The translations under genes and the position numbers were made by a program. DNA of 64,000 nt from Desertimonas sp963772825 (GTDB taxonomy: Bacteria; Actinomycetota; Acidimicrobiia; Acidimicrobiales; Ilumatobacteraceae), in NCBI GenBank assembly GCA_963772825.1, contig CAVYYX010000009.1, forward strand, positions 1-64,000. Direction: 5' to 3'. The notes under the pieces were generated by a model, which saw only the letters and a list, made by a program, of their open reading frames with translations, had not been told where the DNA came from and searched no databases. Shown in pieces: positions 1 through 9,436 of the stretch. How positions within the stretch are numbered: the first letter of the stretch is position 1; every line of letters begins with the position of its first letter.

Positions 1-1
1 C

Positions 2-305
2 GTGACGCAACCGAACCACGAGCAGTTCCCGCTGGACTGGACAGCACCTGGCGACGCGCCGGCAAAGCTCGTGCGCTCGGTGTTCATCGCCTCTCGCTCG
101 GACCTGAGCGGTAACCCCAACCTCACGGACACGCTTCCGCAGCGACAACGCCGGCTGGGACGTCAGCGTCAGCCCGCCGAATAGCGTCCGCGGATGTGTT
201 GCGCTCGCGGATTCCATCGACACGGACGTGGTCAGCCAGGTGACGAACGAACGGAACTACTGCTTCCTGCCAAGTCTTCGTGGCTGCCGAAAATGTCGGT
301 GGACT
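2..305 (+). CDS. 3' fragment of an unidentified protein, frame broken
   Basis: An open frame enters from the left edge and reads coherently to about 140. It then continues after a one-base shift as 'SDNAGWDVSVSPPNSVRG' and ends in a Cys-containing stretch, 'RNYCFLP', near 275. The text looks like a real extracytoplasmic domain rather than a shadow frame, but I do not recognise the family. The true stop is uncertain because a further shift would be needed beyond 275. The gene start lies outside the window, and decayed mobile-element DNA follows. Confidence 0.3.
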
Positions 306-396
306 GAGAGGCGAGGGTCCTCGAGTTGTGGTTGCCGGTCGAAGAGACGGTGGACATTGTGATGGCAGGTCGTTGTGCTCGGCGGGTTGACGCTCA

Positions 397-1200
397 GTGC
401 TGTCTGTTCGGGTGCACTCGCTGTTGTCGAGGCTGTCCGAGAGCGATGAGTCGTCGTTCTATGCACGGATGGCGGTGCACGGTGCCGCGTTGATCGCCGA
501 CGGCGACTTCGCCGATTGTTACTCTGCAGGGATGGGTCGCCCATCGATCCCGCCGTCGTTGTTGGCGGGCGGCCAACGGATCTGGACTGGAAGCGAGCGC
601 TGGGGTTGGAGGCCGATGAGGTGCCGTGCCACCCACACGACACTGTCGTTGTTCCGTAGCCAACTGTTGGTCAACGATGCCGACCAGCGGGTCCTGCGAG
701 TGACACTGGAGCGGGCCGTCCTGGTCGGGGTTGTTCCCCGAGGGAATGCTGGCGATCGTCAACTCGACCGGGGTGATGGGCCCGCAGCGGTGGCTGAGAC
801 CTATGAGCTGATCCACCAAGCGATCGCCACGCTGATCGGCGCCGCTGGCGGCGGAGGCGCTGCCCAACGCGGTTTCGTCGCTAGGCCAACGGGATCGTCA
901 ACGGCAAGGCCCGCATCGACTGCGCCGTTGCCACGGCCCGCCGGGCCGAGCTGGGCCGCCTCGTTCAAGTCGCCCAAGACGTGCTGGCTGCCACCGCCGG
1001 CAACGACGAACTGTCCAACGCCCGGAGCATCATCAACCAGGATGTTGAGCAGGCACCAGCCGATGGCGGTGGTCCAGGCATCCGCTAGGGAGTGGCTTGT
1101 CTCGGCCGCCAAGCACGCCGGGGCGCCGGTCCGAGAGGTGCTCGGTAACACCGCCTACGGTGACGAAAGGGTTGGGGTTGCGGCTCATGCGCTTGCTGGC
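397..1200 (+). mobile_element. Remnant of an IS1182-like transposase
   Basis: The frame starting at 397 matches the N-terminal pattern of IS1182-type transposases: 'SFYARMAVHGAALIADGDFA', then 'GRPSIPPSLLA', 'HTTLSLFRSQLL' and 'TYELIHQAIATLI'. Near 1130 comes 'REVLGNTAYGD', which resembles the 'GDTAYG' motif ahead of a catalytic acidic residue in this family. The region between is shortened and shifts frame repeatedly, and nothing after 1200 looks like the C-terminal catalytic part. No terminal inverted repeats were found. This is a dead, partial copy. Its family match is by recognition of motif text only. Confidence 0.6.
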
Positions 1201-1554
1201 CGTCGAGGTGCCAGGCCAGGGCGGTGAGGCCTCGATCGATGGTGAACAGCTTCTTGAAGTTGATCATCCCGGCCGTGAGTCGTGGTTGCAGGAGGGTCGT
1301 GCGTTGCCCGCAGTACCACGCCCGAGGACCACTTTCTTCGGCAGCCACCTAGAACAACGCCCAGCGGGTGGACAGGCCTTCGGCATTCGTGATGCAAGTC
1401 CCCGAATCGCAGCGCCGCGTCGCGCAACCGACGCGGGCCTTCAACCACTTCGGTCGCGGCGAGCTCGACGTTGCCCGCGAGCAGATCGCTGGGATCGCGT
1501 TCTCTCCGGCCGGACTGCAGCGTTGGGAGTCGCTCAATGTCCCCCGCAGACATC
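1201..1554. other. Non-coding debris between transposase and SDR remnants
   Basis: About 350 bases follow the transposase remnant. Several short frames exist on both strands, but none has recognisable protein text or a ribosome binding site. The stretch is probably scrambled mobile-element or gene debris. I see no RNA gene, repeat or promoter in it. Confidence 0.3.
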
Positions 1555-1862
1555 TTCCCTTATGGTCGCCCGGGCGAGCGGGCATCGGGGAGCGCCGATT
1601 CGCCCCGTGTGTAGCTGCCGATTGGTCCCGGTTATGGGCAGACACCCATGCTGTTCGACGGCCTGAGCCGCCGAACTCACGAGCGCGGGCCTAGGGCAAC
1701 CTCGAGGATCTGGAGGCACGTACGCCGCTCGGCTTCGTCGCCCGGCCCAAGCCGGTCCACCCAATGATCGTCCACCTCGTCGACCGCGACCGTTCGCCGT
1801 ACACGACGGGCCAGACCATCGTGATGGATGGCGGAGCGAGCATACGGCTCTCGACGGAGTGA
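1555..1862 (+). pseudogene. 3' remnant of an SDR gene, paralogous to the intact SDR at 22400
   Basis: From 1695 to the TGA at 1860-1862 the frame reads 'GNLEDLEARTPLGFVARP', then 'HLVDRDRSPYTTGQTIVMDG', and ends 'GASIRLSTE'. The same C-terminus closes the intact short-chain dehydrogenase at 22400-23149. Nucleotide similarity continues upstream with indels and substitutions through the region matching 'QTPMLMDGLSRR', and fades around 1555. The N-terminal Rossmann half is missing. Unlike many frameshifted genes in this window, this copy has both substitutions and indels, so it looks like genuine decay. It is a relic of an earlier copy of the PGDH-SDR segment. Confidence 0.85.
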
Positions 1863-2092
1863 CCGCGTCGCGGCAACCAGTGGCGAGCGCAATCGCGCTG
1901 CGTTCTTCGCGCCCGAGTCCTGACGAGAGCGCCACCTGCTCGAGCTTGTTGGCCAGCGGATCGTGGGCTTGAAGCTCGGTCACGCCGCCGACTGCCCTAC
2001 GAAGGACGGCCCCAGGAACTGTCTGCACCGGTCAGAGTCGGCAGCACACAATGATCATCGAAAATCGGCTGTCTGGACGTCGCGGACACCCT

Positions 2093-2098
2093 TATAAT
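2093..2098 (+). promoter_or_regulatory. Possible -10 box (TATAAT) upstream of the RTX gene
   Basis: A perfect TATAAT lies 57 bases upstream of the GTG at 2155, in a locally AT-rich stretch that is otherwise rare here. No convincing -35 box is seen at the expected spacing. A purine-rich GAGGGGG lies about ten bases before the GTG and could serve as ribosome binding site. The rest of 1863-2154 holds no gene that I can support. Confidence 0.35.
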
Positions 2099-2154
2099 CC
2101 CGGAGCACGCGCGGCCCGGGTCGGCGGCGTGTAGTCAGTTGAGGGGGCATCGCG

Positions 2155-4133
2155 GTGCTCAGAGCTGCCGTTGTTGGGCGGTGTCATCGGGTTGGTCGCC
2201 GGCGTCGTGCGGCGGTCGGGGCGTCGGTGGCGACCTTGGGGATCGTTGCATGCCTGGGTGTCACCGTGGCCAGCAGCGCCGGTGCGAGCACACCTCCAGC
2301 CGATTCTGCCGACTCCACCGAGTTGGTCGACACCACCCAACCGGAGACGACCGAGGTGCCCGATACGAGCGAGTTGGCGACAACAACGACCGCACTGGCC
2401 ACGACAACGACCGGCCCGGCAACGACGACGACCACACTGTCGACCACGACCCAGCCAGTTGTCGTGACCCGACCCACCACAACTGCCGCCTCGGAGACCA
2501 CCGAGGTGACCGCCGCGGTGGAACTGCTCGTTGCAGAGCCTTGCGGTGGTCTCGAACCCACGATTGTCGGCACGCCAGAGAGCGAAGTGCTCGAAGGAAC
2601 CGAAGGCGACGACGTGATCTTCGCCGACTCCGGAGACGACGACGTCTTCGGTCTGGGAGGTGACGACCTGATCTGTGGCGGCGAGGGAGACGATTTTCTG
2701 TTCGGTGAGGATGGCAACGACCTGCTCGACGGCGGCCCCGGTGACGACCTCGCCTCCTTTGAATTCGCCGCCTCGGCCGTTGTCGCCAGGCTAGACACGG
2801 GAACTACAACTGGGGAGGGCAACGACACGCTGATTGCCCTTGAGAATCTGGCCGGCTCGGCAAACGACGACACGCTCGTCGGTGACTCGTTTGGCAATGC
2901 GTTGTTCGGCTTGGAAGGCGACGACCTGCTGGTGGGCCTGGGCAACGACGACTTCCTCGTCGGCAACGAGGGCATCGCAGACATGGCCGATTTCGAGTTC
3001 TCTAGCTCCTCGGTGTCGGTCAACCTGACCTCCAAGGTCGCCACCGGGGAAGGCACCGACACGCTGGACACGATCGAGGACGTGTTCGGCTCCGATCACA
3101 ATGACACGCTGATCGGCAACACGGCTGCGAACTTTCTCTTTGGTTCGATCGGCAACGACATCCTCGACGGTCAGGCCGGCAACGACTCCCTGGTCGGCGG
3201 CGTTGGCAACGACTCGCTGCGCGGCCGCACTGGCAACGACGCCCTGCGCGGCGACGCCGGGGTAGACACCGTGACCTACTCGGTGTCGGCCACGGCGGTG
3301 TCGGTCAACCTGACCTCCAACACCGCCGCCGGAGAGGGCAGCGACACGCTCAACACGGTCGAGTCCGTGTTCGGCTCACCGTTCGCCGACAGCCTCGTCG
3401 GCAACAGCGGCGTCAACCGCCTCGACGGCCTCGCCGGCAACGACATCCTCGACGGTCAGGCCGGCAACGACTCCCTGTTCGGCGGCGTTGGCAACGACTC
3501 GCTGCGCGGCCGCACTGGCAACGACGCCCTGCGCGGCGACGCCGGGGTAGACGCGTGACCTACTCGGTGTCGGCCACGGCGGTGTCGGTCAACCTGACCT
3601 CCAACACCGCCGCCGGAGAGGGCAGCGACACGCTCAACACGGTCGAGTCCGTGTTCGGCTCACCGTTCGCCGACAGCCTCGTCGGCAACAGCGGCGTCAA
3701 CCGCCTCGACGGCCTCGCCGGCAACGACATCCTCGACGGTCAGGCCGGCAACGACTCCCTGTTCGGCGGCGTTGGCAACGACTCGCTGCGCGGCCGCACT
3801 GGCAACGACGCCCTGCGCGGCGACGCCGGGGTGGACACCGTGACCTACTCGGTGTCGGCCACGGCGGTGTCGGTCAACCTGACCTCCAACACCGCCGCCG
3901 GAGAGGGCAGCGACACGCTCAACACGGTCGAGTCCGTGTTCGGCTCACCGTTCGCCGACAGGCTCGTCGGCAACAGCGGCGTCAACCGCCTCGACGGCCT
4001 CGCCGGCAACGATCAGATTTTCGCCGGTGCCGGCAACGACTCGATGTTCGGTGGGACGAATAGCGACCGGTGCGACGGCGGGGTGGGAATCGACACCGCC
4101 GCGACATGCGAAATTTTGGTTGGCGTGCCCTGA
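2155..4133 (+). CDS. Secreted RTX-type (haemolysin-type calcium-binding repeat) protein
   Basis: A basic, hydrophobic N-terminus (VGRRRRAAVGASVATLGIVA and following, residues about 12-45) is a Sec signal peptide. A Thr-rich linker of about 75 residues follows, then repeated nonapeptides of the GGxGxDxLxG type such as 'GGEGDDFLFGEDGNDLLDGG'. Between the calcium-binding runs are beta-rich segments ('SVSVNLTSN'). Such proteins bind Ca2+ outside the cell, usually as surface or secreted structural proteins. No catalytic domain is visible. The frame breaks at about 3552, where one base is missing relative to the otherwise identical next repeat ('gtagacgcgtgacc' against 'gtagacaccgtgacc'). Restoring it joins both halves into about 660 residues. 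Confidence 0.85.
3271..4010 (+). repeat. 285-bp near-perfect tandem repeat inside the RTX gene
   Basis: Units start at 3271, 3555 and 3840 with 'gtgacctactcggtgtcgg'. The second unit is 285 bases (95 codons). The first is 284 because of the frame-breaking deletion, and the third is partial, diverging near 4010. Copies differ by only a few bases, so they arose or were homogenised recently. Each unit encodes one NLTSN/TLNTVESVFG segment plus four RTX nonapeptides. Confidence 0.95.
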
Positions 4134-4304
4134 CGCAACGGCACGCGAGCCGCGGACGCACGGTCGCCGTTCGAGTCCCGACGACAAGTGGACTTGCGCT
4201 GAAGCGCAGGTTTGAATCAGCACCCGATCTGGTCCCATAGGCGAGCTCACAGGTGGTTCGATCTCCGTGACTTCGTCGGGGCAGCCGGTTGCGCCCGACC
4301 AGAC

Positions 4305-4715
4305 ATGAGCGCGCACAGCGCGCTGGCCTGGTATGTCAACAACTACCGCAAGGCCTTCGGCCTCCGGCCGGCGACGACGAGCTATGCGCTGCAAGTCGCT
4401 GGAACCCCGCCAAGGACATGGCCGGATGAACCGGATGACGCACACCGGCTCGAACGGTTCGAAACGCCAGTCGGCGCATCACGGCTGCTGGCTACCGTTG
4501 GACGGCGTGGGGCGAGAACATTGCTCGTGGGCAGACGAGCTCGACTGCGGTGTTCAACGCCAGACGCTACTCCGTCGTCGTCGGCGACAACGGCCAGGGC
4601 AAGACCACCGCACATCGCGCCAACCATGCTCAATGCGGCGTGCACCCACCTCGGCGTCGGCCTCGCCTACGGCAACGGGCACTGCTGGTGGTGCCTCGTG
4701 CTCGCCCGCTGCTAG
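4305..4715 (+). pseudogene. Decayed CAP (SCP/PR-1-like) domain protein
   Basis: Reading across frames gives the successive landmarks of a bacterial CAP domain: 'YVNNYRKAFGLRPATTS', a tryptophan-led 'WNPAKDMA', 'MNRMTHTGSNGS' (the His of the cavity), 'WTAWGENIARGQTSSTAVFN', a 'HRAN' stretch near 4615, and 'CTHLGVGLAYGNG' near the end. These segments lie in three different frames with at least four shifts. No signal peptide is found upstream. CAP proteins are secreted and of varied function. Whether this is a pseudogene or an error-laden gene cannot be settled from the text, but the missing N-terminus favours decay. Confidence 0.6.
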
Positions 4716-5045
4716 CGGATCGTCTGGGTCACCAACACGGCGACCTCGGCAGCCACCCGTTCGTCGGGGGCCGGATCGTCGAGGACGAGGTGATGCCTGA
4801 GGAAGGTCTCGGCACGGCGGCGGACGTCCACGGCGGAGCAGTCGGTTCCAACGGCGCACCCAAGAGCTCGCGCCGCTGTTCGGGTGATTCGGAACGCCCG
4901 GCCGACTCGGCGAACATGGCGACTCGCTCCCCGTGGGGTTTGTGGTAGATCAGCTCCACACCCCCGGCGCCAACCCCTCGTAGCACAGTGTGCTGAAGCG
5001 GCTGATCAACCGGGAGCGCGACGCAGCAACTTCACCGGCCGCGCG
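4712..5045 (-). pseudogene. C-terminal remnant of a surface-polysaccharide glycosyltransferase-like protein
   Basis: On the minus strand the text reads 'SRFSTLCYEGLAPGV', then after one shift 'LIYHKPHGERVAMFAE', 'GAFRITRTAARALG', 'RRRAETFLRHHLVLDD' and 'ERVAAEVAVLVTQTIR', followed by a stop at 4712-4714. The pattern of a Ser-Thr/Tyr-Glu loop followed by a hydrophobic strand ending in 'HxPHGER' is typical of the C-terminal sugar-nucleotide or CDP-alcohol binding half of capsule glycosyltransferases. Nothing upstream of 5045 continues it, so it is truncated. Family placement is by motif recognition and is tentative. Confidence 0.5.
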
Positions 5046-5078
5046 TCGCGTCGATCGCGCTAGTAGCGTCGGATCGCT

Positions 5079-7163
5079 GTGCTCGATCAGCGCGCTACGC
5101 CGCCAGCTCACGTCGCCGACGCCACACGCACGGCGTCCTCGCCGGCGACGCACCCATCTGGCGGACGCACGCTTGACTACCGGCCGCACCTCGACGGCTT
5201 GCGGGCCATCGCCGTGCTGCTCGTCTTCGTGTTCCACGCCGCGCCGTCCGGGCTGGGCGGTGGGTTCATCGGCGTCGACATCTTCTTCGTCCTGTCCGGG
5301 TACCTCATCACGCTGATCCTCCTGGAGCACCGCTCGCCGCGCGCCCTCGGGCCGTTCTACGTGCGGCGGATCAAGCGGCTGCTCCCGGCGGCGCTGGTGC
5401 TGTTGCTGGTCGTCGCCGTGCGCGAGTCGTTGTGGGGCACGGTGCTCGAGCTGGACAGCCGATTCCGTGAGATCCGGGCGACGACGCTGTACGCCGCCAA
5501 CTGGAACCTGATCGGGCGATCCGACGACTACTTCGCCGAGTCGGAGTCGGCGTCGCCGTTGCGGCACATGTGGTCGCTGGCCGTCGAGGAGCAGTTCTAC
5601 CTCGTCTGGCCACTCCTGCTGATCGGGATCGTGTGGTTGTTCCGTCGACGCCTCGGAGTCGCGGCGGCGGTCGCCGCGGCACTGGCGACGGCGTCGGCGG
5701 TCGCGATGATCACCCTGTACTCCCCCGCCAACGTGGCCCGCGCCTACTACGGCACGGATGCACGAGTGTTCCAGCCGCTGCTCGGTGCCGTCCTGGCGAT
5801 CGCCACGGTGTGGTTCGTTCGGCGGCCTCGGTCGGCGGCGACGAGGAAGCGACCTGCCGTCGCACGCCGCGACTGCGGCGGTGGCTGTCGGACGTCGCCG
5901 CCTTTGCCGCGCTGGGTGTGATGGCGCTCCGCCTCGACGGCAGTGAGTCGTCGTACTTCTACTACGGCGCGATCGCCGTCGCCGTGTTGCACGGCGGCGC
6001 TGATCTGGTCCCTGGAACGGTCGTCGTCACTTGCCGCCGTCGTCGGTTGGTGGCCGCTCGCCGCGCTCGGCAGAATCTCCTACGGTGTGTACCTCTGGCA
6101 TTGGCCGATCATCCTGTGGGTGCGCCCGGCCGACGGGGCGGACTGGCTCGACCGGCGCAGCGTGAACCTCACACAACTCGCCCTGACGTTGGCGATCGCG
6201 ATGGCGAGCTACGTGCTGATCGAGCGGCCGATCCGAACGCGACGATTCGCCGGACCGAACGTGCAGGTGTTCGGCATCGCGGCGGTGGCGATGGCACTGG
6301 TGATCGGCTCGTCTGCGTGGGTGCTGCGCCCCCCGACCTCGGGACCGGAGGCGATCGCCGCCGCGGCTGTCGACGACCCGAGCGTGGAGCACTGCCCCGA
6401 CCTGCCGCACCCCTGCGTCCTCTACGAGCCCGGCGTCCCGTCCGCACCCACCGTGGCGCTCGTCGGCGACTCGACGGCGCAGATGTACCGCCCGGCACTG
6501 CTCGCCCTCGCCGAGCAGTACGGATTCCGGTTCGTCCAGGAAGCGATGGGCGGTTGCCCGATCGGCGATCGGCTGGTCGCCACGGGAATCGACGGTGAGC
6601 TGCACAAGCCGAGCAACTTCGCGTGCTACGACGCAATTCCCGGCGTCTTCGAGGAGCTCGTCGATTCCTGGCAGGTCGAGCTGGTGATCGCCACCTCCTG
6701 GAACGAGTCGAACCAGCACGTCACCGACGGCGTCCTGGTCGAAGCAGGTACCGATCGTCACACGGCCGAATCGAGGGCCGCGCTGGAGCAGTCCGTCGAC
6801 ATCATCACGTCGAACGGCGCCCGCGTCGCCTTCCTGACCGTGCTCCCTCCGGGTCCGTTCATGGAGTGCCTGGAGACGAGCGGGCCTGACGAGGGCGCCT
6901 GTCTCCGGGCGATTCCCACGCCTTCGCCGATCGACGGCGTGAATCAACAGTTCCGCGAGCTCGCCGACGAACGAGACGACGTCGTCGGCGTCGTCGATCT
7001 CCTCGACGTCGTGTGCCCGGGTGGTCAGGCCTGCCCGTTGAGCATCGATGACGTCGTCGTGCGCTACGACGGAACCCACTTCACGGGCACCTGGAGCCGC
7101 AACCTCGCCCCAGTGCTCGATCAGCGACTCCGCGATCTCGGTGTCGACCTCGCCCAGCTCTGA
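5079..7163 (+). CDS. OafA/YrhL-type acyltransferase with C-terminal SGNH domain
   Basis: The N-terminal half is an acyltransferase-3 membrane domain: 'YRPHLDGLRAIAVLLVF', the catalytic-region His in 'FVFHAAP', 'GVDIFFVLSGYLIT' and 'WSLAVEEQFYLVWPLLL'. About ten hydrophobic segments follow, including 'GRISYGVYLWHWPI'. The C-terminal half is an extracytoplasmic SGNH esterase-like domain with 'VALVGDSTAQMYRP' (Ser) and 'YDGTHFTGTW' (catalytic His). Such proteins O-acetylate surface polysaccharides or peptidoglycan, moving acetyl groups across the membrane and onto sugar. Two compensating frame changes occur near 5860 and 5985. The GTG at 5079 is the best available start. The protein would be about 690 residues, the usual size for this two-domain family. 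Confidence 0.9.
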
Positions 7164-7176
7164 CCGACCGTCGACG

Positions 7177-8369
7177 TCAAACGGCGATGATCAGGTCGAG
7201 GAAGTATCGGGTGAACGCTGGATGAATCGACAGATCCGTACTGCGCAAGAACTCGCGCAGGGGGGCCTCCTCCGGCCGTTCCGGGCGAAGCTTCAGCAGG
7301 TTCGGATGATGCCCACTGGACACGATCCGGTCGTTGACATCGCCGATCGCAACCTCGAAATCGTGGAAGCTGACGCTCTGTCCCCATCTGATCATCAGCT
7401 CGCGGAGCGCTCCATCGCCGGGTTGACGTTCCTTGTGGGCGGCGATGTTGTCGGCGAATCCCGACGCGCGGCGACCGGTCCGCATAGAGCAGCTGGAGCT
7501 CGATCGGCAACATGTGGAAGAACGGGAGTTGCGAGGTGTGGCGGTCGAAGTACGTCAGACGGTTCGGCGTCTCGGTGATCACGATGACTCCACCCGGTTT
7601 GACGATCCGCTCGGCCAGTCGCAACGTTTCGATGCGCTCGTCGATCGTCTGATGTTCGAGAAGTGCGAAGAGCAGCACGATGTCGACCGGCGCCGCTCGA
7701 TGCTGACGCTCAACGGTTGACAGAAGCTCGGCGGGAGCTGATACGACCAGGTTGACGCGGTCCGCCAACCCGTGGGCGTCGAGGCGGACTTTGGCGGCGG
7801 CGATCGACGACGGCGAGATGTCGTAGCCGTGCACGCTGCGGGCGTACGGGGCAAAGGCGGCAGTGGACGATCCGGTGCCGCAGCCGATCTCGACGATCGA
7901 TGCGCCCTCCAGCGGGACCACCTGGTTCACCCACGGAACGATGTACGTGACCGCCGCGTCGTGGCGCATGTAGCTGTGACGATCCAGGTCGACGCGAAAA
8001 CGTTCCGGTCCGGCGTCATCAGTCCATCCGGTCATCTTCGAGAAGTGGTGCTCGATCAGCGCCTCCCGAACCGTCCCCACCAGTTCGGGGTTGTCGCCGA
8101 TGGTCCGGTCGGTGTACAGCTCGAGCCTGCCTGCCTCGGTCGCCGTCGCCGAGCGTCTCGACTCGGCCTCGAGCGCTGTTCGGTTGGGCGTGCGAGTGGA
8201 CCTCCATCAGCAGCTTCAGCACCACGACGCTGAAAACTCCGGCGAGAACGAGGCCAACGCCGAGGACGGTGCGGCTGCCGGCGAAGGCGCCAATCGCAGC
8301 GATCAGCCAGCCGACCGCCCCAGCGCCCAGGAACAGGATGCGTCGGCGACGTCCTCGTAATGCCTCCAT
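7177..8369 (-). CDS. Membrane-anchored class I SAM-dependent methyltransferase
   Basis: From the ATG at 8369 two hydrophobic helices ('ILFLGAGAVGWLIAAIGAF' and 'GVGLVLAGVFSVVVLKLLM') precede a charged linker. After a one-base shift near 8183, a methyltransferase domain follows with motif I 'IVEIGCGTGSSTAAF', 'VHGYDIS', and motif IV-like 'VLLFALLEHQTIDERIETL'. A second shift near 7480 leads to the C-terminal segment ending 'RYFLDLIIAV' at 7177. The upstream small membrane frame and the methyltransferase are best read as one protein of about 397 residues. The substrate is unknown; the setting suggests a cell-surface sugar or lipid-linked glycan. It converges on the acyltransferase gene with a 13-base gap. 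Confidence 0.75.
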
Positions 8370-8518
8370 GATCGACACGAGGGCGCACGCTACAGGCGGT
8401 CCTCCGGCGCAGCGCTCAGCCGTCAAGCCGATCGCTTGACGAAGCGGTTCCGCAACTCATGTGGGCAGCGGTGCCGTCAGCTCAGACCACGATGTCCACG
8501 AGTAGCCTTCTCCCGGCA

Positions 8519-9436
8519 ATGGCGACCGTCTCGATCGTGATCCGCGCCCTCAACGAGGCCGATCATCTGCCGGCGCTGTTCTCCGGGCTGCTACGCCAGT
8601 CCCGACAGCCGGACCAGGTGATCCTCGTCGATTCCGGTTCGGTCGACGATTCCGTCGCGATCGCCCGGGCCCACGGTGCCGAGGTCGTCAACATCAGCCC
8701 GACTGAGTTCTCCTTCGGGCGGGCCTTGAACCGCGGCTGCGCCGCGGCTAGCGGCGACATCCTCGTGATCGTCAGCGCCCACGTCTACCCGCTGGACGAG
8801 AAGTGGCTCGACCCGATGGTCGCCCCGTTCGAGCGACCCGAGGTCGGGCTCGTGTACGGCGGCCAGACCGGGGACAGCCGCAGCCACTTCTCCGAGTTGG
8901 AGTTGTTGCGGTCGTGGTTCCCCGACGTCAGCGACGACGACCAGCAGACGCCGTTCTGCAACAACGCCAACTGCGCCGTGCGCGCCGAGGCCTGGCGGGC
9001 GCTCCCCTACGACGAGACGCTCACCGGGCTGGAGGACCTCGATTGGGCCAAACGGGCCCTTGCCGCCGGGTGGAAACTCGTCTACGCCGCCGAGGCCCGG
9101 GTCGCCCACATCCACAACGAGCGCTTCGACAAGACGCGCAACCGCTACCGGCGTGAGGCGATCGCCCACCGGCGGATCTTCCACGACCAGCACGTCAACC
9201 TGTTCGAGGCGCTCGGGTTGTTCCTGCTCTCGACCGGTCGCGACTACCTCGCCGCCGCAGCCCGCCGGCGCCTGTCGTCGAACCTGGCGTCGATCCCCAA
9301 GTTCCGCGCCGCCCAGTACCTCGGCACGTGGGAAGGGTTCCGCCACCGCGGCGACGTCTCGACGTCGCTGCGCCGCCGCTTCTACTACCCGAAGGGGTTC
9401 ACCGGCCTCGACAGGTCGTCACGGTCCGGGCGATGA
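8519..9436 (+). CDS. Glycosyltransferase family 2, rhamnosyltransferase-like subgroup
   Basis: The 305-residue protein has the GT-A fold landmarks 'VSIVIRALNEADHLPALF', 'VILVDSGSVDDSVAIA' and 'LNRGCAAASGDILV'. The position of the metal-binding DXD reads 'SAHVYP', a variant seen in a subgroup of family 2. The acceptor/base motif is 'GLEDLDWAKRA'. A C-terminal amphipathic region without clear membrane helices follows. It would transfer a sugar from a nucleotide donor to a growing surface glycan in the cytoplasm. The start at 8519 places 'MATVSIVIRALNE' at the usual distance from the first motif. Its TGA overlaps the next gene's ATG (ATGA), so it heads a tight operon with the CMP-sugar synthetase and the PGDH-like gene. 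Confidence 0.9.
   Translation: MATVSIVIRALNEADHLPALFSGLLRQSRQPDQVILVDSGSVDDSVAIARAHGAEVVNISPTEFSFGRALNRGCAAASGDILVIVSAHVYPLDEKWLDPMVAPFERPEVGLVYGGQTGDSRSHFSELELLRSWFPDVSDDDQQTPFCNNANCAVRAEAWRALPYDETLTGLEDLDWAKRALAAGWKLVYAAEARVAHIHNERFDKTRNRYRREAIAHRRIFHDQHVNLFEALGLFLLSTGRDYLAAAARRRLSSNLASIPKFRAAQYLGTWEGFRHRGDVSTSLRRRFYYPKGFTGLDRSSRSGR

Noticed and set aside
1085..1553. Short minus-strand frames with text such as 'GMINFKKLFTIDRGLTALAW'
   Set aside because: The text looked protein-like for about 30 residues but matches no family I can name, has no start context and overlaps the end of the transposase remnant.
2184..3071. 295-residue Ser/Val-rich frame on the minus strand of the RTX gene
   Set aside because: It is the mirror of the Thr-rich and Asp/Gly-rich RTX coding sequence. 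Repetitive GC-rich genes leave such antisense frames open.
4161..4185. T-loop-like text 'GTTCGAGTCC' suggesting a tRNA or tRNA remnant after the RTX gene
   Set aside because: The flanking bases do not form the 5-bp T stem, and no anticodon arm, D arm or acceptor stem can be folded around it.
6027..7079. 350-residue minus-strand frame under the acyltransferase gene
   Set aside because: It lies wholly opposite the SGNH domain, whose motifs and catalytic residues are clear on the plus strand. The antisense text matches no family.
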